A DNA stretch of 6,934 nucleotides from positions 5,243 to 12,176 of the forward strand of contig DCGE01000053.1 of the NCBI GenBank assembly GCA_002314525.1, written 5' to 3'. The position numbers were made by a program, and so were the translations under genes. Position 1 is the first letter of the stretch, and each line of letters opens with the position of its first letter. Of the stretch, positions 1-5,163 are shown piece by piece. The stretch is from Prevotellaceae bacterium UBA1786. Lineage in GTDB: Bacteria; Bacteroidota; Bacteroidia; Bacteroidales; Bacteroidaceae. Below the pieces are notes generated by a model. It was not told the DNA's origin. It searched no databases and saw only the letters and a program-made list of their open reading frames with translations.

Positions 1-533
1 GCACGAGCCACAGAAACTATGTCGGTGACATTCGGCGTGAGTTTGATGAAGACAGGCTTTGTGGTTACCCGTTTCACTGCTTCAGTAACTTCTGCGGCAC
101 ACTTTGGGTCAGTACCGAAACTCATTCCACCATTATGCACATTCGGACAACTCACATTCACCTCTATGATATCGGCAAGTGAATCGACCCTACTGCAGCA
201 CTCTGTATATTCATCAATCGAGAAACCGCTGATATTTGCGATTATGGGTTGATGATAGAACGTCCTGAGATATGGAATTTCGTGTTCTATGACACGCTCT
301 ATTCCAGGGTTCTGAAGTCCGACACTGTTGATAAGTCCTTCGGTACATTCAGCAATACGAGGAGTAGGATTTCCGAAACGAGGTTCACGAGTGGTGCCTT
401 TCAGGGATATTGCACCGAGTATGTTCGGGTCGTAGAAGTCGCGGAACTCATTGCCGAAACCGAATGTCCCACTTGCAGGAATCACCGGGTTCTGAAGTTC
501 GACATTAGCAAGCCTCACAGCCATGTTCACCAT
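1..533 (-). CDS. pyrD: Dihydroorotate dehydrogenase, class 1B catalytic subunit (partial, C-terminus beyond left edge)
   Basis: Oxidises dihydroorotate to orotate with FMN, the fourth step of UMP synthesis. Class 1B enzymes pass electrons to NAD+ through the PyrK subunit, which is encoded just upstream. The visible 177 residues contain the start of the FMN barrel: ASGTFGFGNEF (20-30), SLKGTT (43-48, with the conserved Lys), NSVGLQNPG (69-77), ANISG (99-103) and NVSCPN (126-131). Cys129 in the last motif is the catalytic base typical of class 1, unlike the Ser of class 2 membrane enzymes. The start at 533 is chosen because a strong Shine-Dalgarno sequence lies 7 nt upstream; the in-frame ATG at 524 is too far from it. 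The start overlaps the pyrK stop by 7 bp, so translation is probably coupled. The family is about 300 residues, so roughly 40% is missing. The family call is very secure. Confidence 0.96.
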   Translation of the reverse strand, partial: MVNMAVRLANVELQNPVIPASGTFGFGNEFRDFYDPNILGAISLKGTTREPRFGNPTPRIAECTEGLINSVGLQNPGIERVIEHEIPYLRTFYHQPIIANISGFSIDEYTECCSRVDSLADIIEVNVSCPNVHNGGMSFGTDPKCAAEVTEAVKRVTTKPVFIKLTPNVTDIVSVAR

Positions 534-1267
534 ATCACTTCCTCCTTTCTGAATATAGGTCCTTCCTTGCAAACTCGTTTAGGGCCATCAGCCGTATTCA
601 CGCTGCATCCCATACATGCGCCGAAGCCACATCCCATTCTTTCCTCAAGCGATAGTTGCCCATCCATTCCGTCAGCAGCCCTACACAGAGCACGCATCAT
701 AGGCATAGGACCGCAAGAGTAGAAATAGTCGAGAGACGAGAGATGAGAGACGAGAGATGAGAGTGCATCAGTTACGAATCCCTTGATTCCCTCACTGCCG
801 TCATCGGTAGCGACGATGACCTCAGCACCGAGTTTGCGGAACTCTTCGACATAAAAGAGTTCCTCCTTTGTAGCCGAACCAATGATAACCGTACAAGATC
901 CCACCCGTTTTGCAAGACCATAGAGAGGAGCCAATCCGATTCCTCCGCCAACGAGCAGAGGATGCTCCGATTTCTCATTGACAGTGAATCCGTTGCCAAG
1001 TCCAGTCAGCAGGTCGAGAATAGTACCTACAGTCAGCTGAGACATCTCTTCAGTACCATGTCCGACCACCTTATATAATAAAGTTATATGTTTCTCATCC
1101 CAATCGCAAATACTGATAGGCCGACGGAGATAATGTCCGTCAAGGTGTATATTCACAAACTGTCCCGGAGCTGTGACAGCCGAAGTATCACCTTCAAGAA
1201 CCATCCGGTAGATGCCACGGGCGATCCTTCCGTTTTCTGTGATAATATATTTACCTTGTTTTGCCAT
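527..1267 (-). CDS. pyrK: Dihydroorotate dehydrogenase electron-transfer subunit (FAD / 2Fe-2S)
   Basis: Carries electrons from the FMN of PyrD through a 2Fe-2S cluster and FAD to NAD+ in the cytoplasm. At 246 residues it has normal family length. In order: a ferredoxin-reductase-like beta barrel with the FAD-binding motif RRPISICD (48-55), the nucleotide-binding glycine motif GGGIGLAPL (107-115), SCGPMPMM (184-191), and a C-terminal cluster motif with Cys213, Cys218, Cys221 and Cys233 in the expected spacing. All key residues are present, so the protein should work. The gap to pyrC is 19 bp and the end overlaps pyrD, which fits one operon. No good Shine-Dalgarno is visible before the ATG. 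Residues about 170-179 (SSLVSHLSSL) are encoded by a low-complexity tandem repeat and look like an added loop between the NAD-binding part and the Cys motif. Confidence 0.95.
   Translation of the reverse strand: MAKQGKYIITENGRIARGIYRMVLEGDTSAVTAPGQFVNIHLDGHYLRRPISICDWDEKHITLLYKVVGHGTEEMSQLTVGTILDLLTGLGNGFTVNEKSEHPLLVGGGIGLAPLYGLAKRVGSCTVIIGSATKEELFYVEEFRKLGAEVIVATDDGSEGIKGFVTDALSSLVSHLSSLDYFYSCGPMPMMRALCRAADGMDGQLSLEERMGCGFGACMGCSVNTADGPKRVCKEGPIFRKEEVIW
541..548 (-). promoter_or_regulatory. Strong ribosome binding site of pyrD
   Basis: The minus strand reads AAAGGAGG, with 7 nt between AGGAGG and the ATG at 533. It lies inside the last codons of pyrK and decides the pyrD start over the in-frame ATG at 524. 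It stands out because pyrC, pyrK and the plus-strand gene at 3745 lack such a site. Confidence 0.8.
731..763. repeat. 14-bp tandem repeat inside pyrK
   Basis: On the plus strand the unit GAGAGACGAGAGAT occurs twice in exact tandem (731-744, 745-758), followed by a partial third copy (GAGAG). It encodes the SSLVSHLSSL stretch of PyrK. The unit is not a multiple of three, so gain or loss of one copy would shift the pyrK frame upstream of its iron-sulfur cysteines. The copies being identical at DNA level suggests recent expansion or a mobile low-complexity element. Confidence 0.85.
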
Positions 1268-1286
1268 ATGCTGTTGGTTGTTCTAG

Positions 1287-2366
1287 CTATTCTAGATTAA
1301 TTTTTCCAAATACCCTCATTCCCTCAAAAGGACAACTCCTGCCCTTGCTCCTGAACTGTTCAGGATCGATGACATAAGGAGTTTCCAGATCCACGTCAAT
1401 GTATGAGTCAATATCCAATCCCAATATCTTCCTTGCGTTGAGGCTCATCAGTTCCACTAACCGCTCCATCGTTATGATGCCAGTCCTCACAAAATTGGTG
1501 TACATCACAGGGAAAGCAGTCTCAAGACCTATGATACCGTTCAGGCTGTTTACGAATCCCTTGGACTTCTCCTCGCTTGTATGCGGAGCATGATCAGTAG
1601 CGATCACATCAATAGTGCCGTCTTTCAGAGCCTCTATCAGGGCCTCGCGGTCGAGAGGAGTACCGATCGGCGGATTCATCTTGAACCTGCCATCCCAGGA
1701 GTCATCCTTCATAGAAGTGTCGAAGACCAGATAATGAGGAGCCGTCTCACAAGTAACGTTCACCCCTTCGGCCTTTGCCTTACGGATGAAATCAAGACTT
1801 TCCTTCGTGGATATGTGGCACAGATGCAGACGACAACCTGTTTCCTTTGCCAAACGGATATTCCTTCCCACCTCACAGGCCTCCGCCATGCGGACTTTCT
1901 GCCAAGCCTCCGAGAAATCCGCACTGCACAGGTTTTTACTTCTCCCCTCGGGGAGACTGAGAGGGGGCTCCTTTTCGCAATGCGTCACAATCAATCCACC
2001 CAACCCAGCGATGCGAGTCATACATTCGCGCATCAGGTCATCATCTTCAATGCCAGTACCGTCATCACTGAATCCGGCAACATATGGCATCAGTTCCTCG
2101 TAGCGGGCAGGTTCCTTACCCATCCGGCCCATTGTTATACAACCATATGGTAACACCTTCACCTCTGCGTCACGATTGATGATGTCGAGCTGAACTTTCA
2201 GGTTCGCCAAACAATCGGGAGCAGGTTTCACATTCGGCATAGCACAAACCACAGAATATCCGCCGGCTTTTGCAGCCTGAGTACCCGACATTATAGTTTC
2301 CTTCTGAGGACAGTCAGGTTCACGAAGATGAACATGAAGATCAACCAAAGCAGGAATTCTCGCCAT
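1287..2366 (-). CDS. pyrC: Dihydroorotase
   Basis: Closes carbamoyl-aspartate to dihydroorotate, the third step of UMP synthesis. It is a zinc amidohydrolase of the type I (Bacillus/Aquifex-like) group. Using the ATG at 2366 the protein has 359 residues. Metal ligands are all visible: His11 and His13 in DLHVHLREP (9-17), Asp in FSDDGTGI (99-106), His129 in VTHCE, His184 in HLCHIST and Asp258 in ATDHAPH. MNPPIG (230-235) and DPEQFRSKGRSCPF (334-347) are also typical. The frame stays open up to 2540, but that extension would run through a strong terminator and start at the promoter, so it is rejected. The result is a protein without the roughly 50-residue N-terminal beta segment of most type I enzymes. 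Residues about 134-145 (PPLSLPEGRSKN) look like an inserted palindromic element. Downstream are pyrK and pyrD. The function is secure; the start less so. Confidence 0.93.
   Translation of the reverse strand: MARIPALVDLHVHLREPDCPQKETIMSGTQAAKAGGYSVVCAMPNVKPAPDCLANLKVQLDIINRDAEVKVLPYGCITMGRMGKEPARYEELMPYVAGFSDDGTGIEDDDLMRECMTRIAGLGGLIVTHCEKEPPLSLPEGRSKNLCSADFSEAWQKVRMAEACEVGRNIRLAKETGCRLHLCHISTKESLDFIRKAKAEGVNVTCETAPHYLVFDTSMKDDSWDGRFKMNPPIGTPLDREALIEALKDGTIDVIATDHAPHTSEEKSKGFVNSLNGIIGLETAFPVMYTNFVRTGIITMERLVELMSLNARKILGLDIDSYIDVDLETPYVIDPEQFRSKGRSCPFEGMRVFGKINLE
1941..1956. repeat. GC-rich palindrome within pyrC
   Basis: The arms TCTCCCC and GGGGAGA form a perfect 7-bp inverted repeat with a 2-bp centre. 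The flanks (to about 1970) are also low-complexity G/C runs. It encodes the LPEG part of PPLSLPEGRSKN in PyrC, at a loop after the VTHCE metal site. Its look resembles dispersed palindromic elements that can sit in frame inside genes, as known from Rickettsia. Membership in such a family is inference. Confidence 0.6.
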
Positions 2367-2384
2367 TCCATCTGACGCTTGGAT

Positions 2385-2416
2385 AAAAAAAGACGGACTG
2401 CCACAATGGCAGTCCG
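2385..2416 (-). terminator. Intrinsic terminator at the end of the pyrC leader (candidate attenuator)
   Basis: On the minus strand CGGACTGCCA, loop TTG, TGGCAGTCCG form a perfect 10-bp stem (2416-2407 with 2403-2394), followed by TC and seven T (2391-2385). The structure lies 18 bp upstream of the pyrC ATG and downstream of the only clear promoter, with no gene between. It must therefore either control read-through into pyrC-pyrK-pyrD or end a small RNA. The hsp20 gene upstream already has its own hairpin at 2634-2659. Confidence 0.88.
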
Positions 2417-2538
2417 CAGTTATCTTTTCAGTTGGCGCGCAAGGGCGACAAGCATTGTCAGAAGCAATGCCTCCAACCTTCAATTTTTCTTTTTGATATC
2501 TATGCGTTTGGTTACACACAATCTTAATCCTTTTCCGC
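2385..2538 (-). ncRNA. Structured leader RNA of the pyr operon, or a separate small RNA
   Basis: About 150 nt lie between the predicted start site (near 2537) and the terminator U-tract. An outer stem GTTGG/CCAAC (2477-2473 with 2435-2431) encloses a hairpin GCATTG/CAATGC (2470-2465 with 2457-2452, 7-nt loop). A competing hairpin GACAA/TTGTC (2459-2455 with 2451-2447, 3-nt loop) shares bases with it. The leader bases ACAATG (2458-2453) are also complementary to CATTGT in the top of the terminator (2408-2403), which offers a possible though short antiterminator pairing. The 5' part is A-rich and looks unstructured. I see no leader peptide and no recognisable PyrR-type loop. Regulation by pyrimidines is inferred from position only; the ligand or protein is unknown. 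Confidence 0.45.
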
Positions 2539-2541
2539 ATG

Positions 2542-2572
2542 CAAAGTTAAGGAATATTTTTCTTCTGGCAAA
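2542..2572 (-). promoter_or_regulatory. Bacteroidota-type promoter of the pyrC-pyrK-pyrD operon
   Basis: On the minus strand a -33 element TTTG (2572-2569) is followed after 19 bp by the -7 element TAACTTTG (2549-2542), a full match to TAnnTTTG. The start site would be near 2535-2539, giving an untranslated leader of about 170 nt before the pyrC ATG. Confidence 0.78.
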
Positions 2573-2633
2573 ATAAATTCAATGCAATTTTTGATTGAAC
2601 TGCAGTTTTCCACTATGTGATTGACAAACCGAA

Positions 2634-2659
2634 GAAACGCCTCGTTTCCGGGGCGTTTC
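2634..2659 (-). terminator. Probable terminator of hsp20
   Basis: The minus-strand arms GAAACGCC (2659-2652) and GGCGTTTC (2641-2634) make an 8-bp stem, extended past one mismatch by two G-C pairs and capped by a GAAA tetraloop. It begins 28 bp after the hsp20 stop. The following sequence is only moderately T-rich, so termination strength is uncertain. No plus-strand gene ends here. Confidence 0.6.
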
Positions 2660-2686
2660 GTTGAATAGTTGAGTGGAGTGGAGGTG

Positions 2687-3121
2687 TTACTTGATCTCGA
2701 TGAACTGGGTAGCTTTGGCCTTTTCCTGTTCAGTCATCTTAGGGATGAGGATAGTGAGGATGCCATTATCCATTGAGGCTGATATCTTCTGGCGCTCTAC
2801 GTTGTCAGGGAGTGTGAGGCGCTGCTCGAACTTGGAGTATCCGAACTCCCTACGCAGATAGGTCTTCTGCTTGTTCTCCTTCTTGGTTTCCTCCTTCTTC
2901 TCCATGCTGATGACGATGTCGCCATCACTGGTGAGTTGGATATTGAAATCGTTCTTCGTCATTCCAGGCGCTGCAACATCAACAGTAAAACCAGCTTCAT
3001 CTTCGCTGACATTGAACGCAGGTGTCGTACCGCGAAACTTAGGTGTGAGTGACTCGTTGAAGAAATCACTGAAAATTGTCGGAATCCATCCGTTTGCTTC
3101 TGAATACATAGTTGGTAACAT
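2687..3121 (-). CDS. Small heat shock protein, Hsp20 / alpha-crystallin family
   Basis: An ATP-independent cytoplasmic holdase that binds unfolding proteins and forms oligomers. At 144 residues it has typical length. A short N-terminal arm (1-33) is rich in aromatic residues. The alpha-crystallin domain spans about 34-128, with the conserved APGM (51-54), REFGYSKFEQRLTLP (91-105) and the signature ASMDNGILTILIPK (115-128). The C-terminal tail ends with an I-x-I motif, IEI (141-143), which in this family docks on a neighbouring subunit. The lysine-rich stretch about 75-86 is the usual variable loop. The start at 3121 is backed by a Shine-Dalgarno 8 nt upstream. It is monocistronic: a hairpin follows and the pyr operon has its own promoter. 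I found no CIRCE element and no convincing promoter upstream, so its heat control cannot be read from the sequence. Confidence 0.96.
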   Translation of the reverse strand: MLPTMYSEANGWIPTIFSDFFNESLTPKFRGTTPAFNVSEDEAGFTVDVAAPGMTKNDFNIQLTSDGDIVISMEKKEETKKENKQKTYLRREFGYSKFEQRLTLPDNVERQKISASMDNGILTILIPKMTEQEKAKATQFIEIK

Positions 3122-3128
3122 AATTGAA

Positions 3129-3136
3129 TCTCCTTT
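3129..3136 (-). promoter_or_regulatory. Ribosome binding site of hsp20
   Basis: The minus strand reads AAAGGAGA with 8 nt between AAGGAG and the ATG at 3121. It fixes the start of the heat shock gene and suggests efficient translation. Confidence 0.75.
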
Positions 3137-3611
3137 CTTTTAAATTGTTAATGTTATCGGATTGAGGGTTCTGATTTCATTCCTCGTTCCTAACCCATAA
3201 CTTACAAAAGCCATACCCGTCATGTCGGTTGTCATACTTTTTAAGTTTCATTAAGCCGAAGACGATGTAGTCCCACCGAAATTAACAGAGTATCAGTTCC
3301 TTTAAGTCAAAAAAGCTGACATTTTGACAGAGTCGGTACTGACAGCCAACAAATAGATTGAACAGACACTTTATTTATTCTGGATTCATACCACATTTAG
3401 TCTTCCGGCAACACACCCTCAGTCTGCCGCAACAGCACATCCAGTCAGACGACATAACACGCAGTACTGACTATGCAAATCAAGTTTTAGCAGACAACAA
3501 TTATTCCGAGTAAGAAAGCACACAGCCTATTGCACCAAAGTGATAAAATGTCACACCCACGCACACTTTTGAGAGCATTTAAAGCATTATCGTTATCAAA
3601 ATGACAAACAC
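3137..3611. other. Non-coding stretch between divergent genes
   Basis: No reading frame here has a plausible start with protein-like composition. The segment must hold the hsp20 promoter and 5' untranslated region, but I find no exact TAnnTTTG box on the minus strand; the nearest, TCACTTTG at 3544-3537, lacks a -33 partner. A weak inverted repeat AGTCAG/CTGACT (3443-3448, 3467-3472) is the only structure noted and is probably chance. The base composition is more AT-rich than in the flanking genes. Confidence 0.6.
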
Positions 3612-3643
3612 CATTTGTTTCTTGGTGGATTTTGAAACAAATG
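3612..3643. promoter_or_regulatory. Perfect 10-bp inverted repeat abutting the -33 element (candidate operator)
   Basis: The arms CATTTGTTTC (3612-3621) and GAAACAAATG (3634-3643) are exact reverse complements separated by 12 bp. The right arm ends one base before the TTTG -33 element of the plus-strand promoter. It lies upstream of the transcript and has no T-run after it, so it is better explained as a dimeric regulator site, perhaps an activator by its position, than as an RNA hairpin. It could also act on hsp20. Confidence 0.55.
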
Positions 3644-3675
3644 TTTGGTATAGTGAAAATAGTTTGCTAACTTTG
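3644..3675 (+). promoter_or_regulatory. Bacteroidota-type promoter of the LeuA-like / fusion-ligase operon
   Basis: A -33 element TTTG (3644-3647) and a -7 element TAACTTTG (3668-3675) are separated by 20 bp. The -7 box is identical to that of the pyr promoter. Transcription should begin near 3679-3682, about 65 nt before the ATG at 3745. Confidence 0.78.
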
Positions 3676-3720
3676 CACCTTAAATAAAATAAGGTGGTAT
3701 TTTCACACCTTTTCAAGGTA
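3676..3720 (+). promoter_or_regulatory. Alternating CACCTT / AAGGTG repeats over the start site
   Basis: Four complementary blocks alternate: CACCTTA (3676-3682), TAAGGTG (3690-3696), CACCTT (3706-3711) and AAGGTA (3715-3720). The first two form a perfect 7-bp inverted repeat with a 7-bp spacer directly on the expected transcription start, a classic repressor position. In RNA the second block could pair with the third (6 bp, 9-nt loop), or the third with the fourth (shorter). Whether this is a DNA operator, an RNA switch or neither cannot be settled from sequence. Confidence 0.5.
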
Positions 3721-3744
3721 AAAAGTTTGTGCAGCCCAATAATT

Positions 3745-5163
3745 ATGAGCAGGAAAATTAAGGTATGTGATATTACGATGAAGTTGGCCGACACGGAAGG
3801 AGGCAACCCGCTTTCGTTCCGTCAGAAGATAGAACTGGCCAAGTTGCTCCATCGACTCGGCGTCTCGGTGATAGAGACTGGTAAGATAATGAACGGAAAG
3901 AGGGACAGCCTCCTCGTCAAGTCGCTCGCCACTGCAGTAGGTGACAGCACGCTCACCGTACCCGTTGACATATTCCGTAAGGACAGCATAGACGAGACAT
4001 GGGCAGCACTGAAGGAAGCACGCCACCCTCGTCTGCAGGTATCAGTGCCTGTAAGTACGGTTCAGATGGAATACCTATGCCACAAGAAGCCAGCCGCAAT
4101 TATGGAGCTCGTAAAGACGGCAATCGCAAAGTGCAGGAGTCTGTGTGATGAAGTGGAGTTTCTGGCCGAAGATTTCGGAAGAGGTGAACAGGAGTTCGTG
4201 ATGGGTATGATACAGTCGGCAGTGGAAAGCGGTGCTACTACAATCACCATATACGACACAGCCGGAACACTGTTCGGCCAAGAGTTCTACGAGAAGACCC
4301 TGATGGTACGCAAGGCGATACCTGATAATGTAGGTTTGGGAGTATGGTGTTCGAACGAGATGTTCATGGCTGATGCATGTGCCGTAGCAGCGGTTACTGC
4401 TGGAGCCGACGAAGTAAAGGTAACTCCTTACGGCAACACGACAGCCTCAATAAAGCGATTCGTGAAGATTCTGAACATGAAGGCTGATGTATGTGATGCA
4501 AGCTGCGACGTGAAACTGACAGAACTGCAGAGAGTAGTAGGTCAGATAAAGTCGCTCTGCGAAACCGACAAGAAGAGTGCGTTCGCCGCTATTGGAGGGA
4601 CCCGCAATGACGACGAAGACCTGCAGCTGAGTATCAACGACGATATCAACGCAGTGAAGAAAGTGACTCAGAGACTTGGTTACGATTTAAGTGAGGATGA
4701 CACTCAGAGAGTCTATGATGCCTTCCTGCTATTGGCTCAGAAGAGCGAGACGGTACGTGCGAAGGAAATCGACGCCATCGTGGCATCGGTGGCATTCCAG
4801 GCACCTCCTACATACAACCTTGAGAGTTACCTGATAAATTCTGGCAACGTGATTTCGGCTACCTGCCACATGCGACTCAGGAAAGACGGAGAACTGCTTG
4901 AGAGTGTGTGTATCGGCGACGGCCCTGTAGATGCTGCATTCCAGGCCATCGAAAAACTGGTAGGAACGAAATATGAACTTGACGACTTCCAGATACAGTC
5001 AGTAACCGGAGGTCGCGGGGCAATGGGTGGAGCCACGGTAAGACTCCGCCACGAAGGGAACGTGATATCAGGCAGAGGAACTTCGACCGACATCGTAGAG
5101 GCAAGTATCCTTGCATATCTGAATGCACTCAACAAAATAGTTTACGAAGAACAAGAAGGATGA
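3745..5163 (+). CDS. LeuA-like protein: degenerate HMGL barrel plus isopropylmalate-synthase regulatory domain (probable pseudoenzyme)
   Basis: The 472 residues follow the plan of 2-isopropylmalate / citramalate synthases: an HMGL-type TIM barrel (about 4-245), a linking helical subdomain (about 295-350, LGYDLSEDD at 311-319) and a LeuA regulatory domain (about 365-465, with [17 protein letters not shown] at 419-435 and [13 protein letters not shown] at 442-454). Barrel features kept are [10 protein letters not shown] (137-146, the usual catalytic Glu region) and [13 protein letters not shown] (169-181). The RDGEQ motif, however, is replaced by KLADTEGG (13-20), and the HxH metal pair by WCS (201-203, in VWCSNE). 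All three expected metal ligands are therefore gone, as is the GERAGN-like motif (now GNTTASIK, 230-237). It probably does not make isopropylmalate; a sensing or structural role is inference. The start at 3745 is preferred over an in-frame GTG at 3694, which lies inside the repeats. It is coupled to the next gene by ATGA. Confidence 0.85.
   Translation: MSRKIKVCDITMKLADTEGGNPLSFRQKIELAKLLHRLGVSVIETGKIMNGKRDSLLVKSLATAVGDSTLTVPVDIFRKDSIDETWAALKEARHPRLQVSVPVSTVQMEYLCHKKPAAIMELVKTAIAKCRSLCDEVEFLAEDFGRGEQEFVMGMIQSAVESGATTITIYDTAGTLFGQEFYEKTLMVRKAIPDNVGLGVWCSNEMFMADACAVAAVTAGADEVKVTPYGNTTASIKRFVKILNMKADVCDASCDVKLTELQRVVGQIKSLCETDKKSAFAAIGGTRNDDEDLQLSINDDINAVKKVTQRLGYDLSEDDTQRVYDAFLLLAQKSETVRAKEIDAIVASVAFQAPPTYNLESYLINSGNVISATCHMRLRKDGELLESVCIGDGPVDAAFQAIEKLVGTKYELDDFQIQSVTGGRGAMGGATVRLRHEGNVISGRGTSTDIVEASILAYLNALNKIVYEEQEG

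Noticed and set aside
307..504. Imperfect direct repeat of about 18 bp spaced 180 bp in pyrD
   Set aside because: Both copies encode LQNP motifs in PyrD (GLQNPG and ELQNPV) and are explained by similar protein sequence.
249..722. Plus-strand open frame opposite pyrD and pyrK
   Set aside because: It is antisense to two clear enzyme genes, with no domain and biased composition; a shadow frame.
1581..2153. 190-codon plus-strand frame opposite pyrC
   Set aside because: It lies entirely antisense to well-conserved dihydroorotase sequence and shows no family features.
2385..2538. PyrR-type binding loop in the pyr leader
   Set aside because: I could not find the conserved loop sequence known from Bacillus pyr attenuators; the leader may still be an attenuator of another kind.
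2367..2540. N-terminal extension of PyrC by 58 codons to the ATG at 2540
   Set aside because: It would be translated through the perfect terminator hairpin, would start at or before the predicted transcription start, and its sequence has no resemblance to dihydroorotase N-termini.
2379..2576. Plus-strand frame over the pyrC leader
   Set aside because: It reads through the terminator stem and the minus-strand promoter; the translation is low-complexity and basic, with no recognisable feature.
3443..3472. Inverted repeat AGTCAG / CTGACT
   Set aside because: Six-base arms with an 18-bp spacer are expected by chance in 500 bp, and no T-run or promoter is linked to it.
3694..3744. GTG start giving the LeuA-like protein 17 extra residues
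   Set aside because: The extra residues are coded by the repeat blocks of the 5' untranslated region, and family-like sequence begins at the ATG at 3745.
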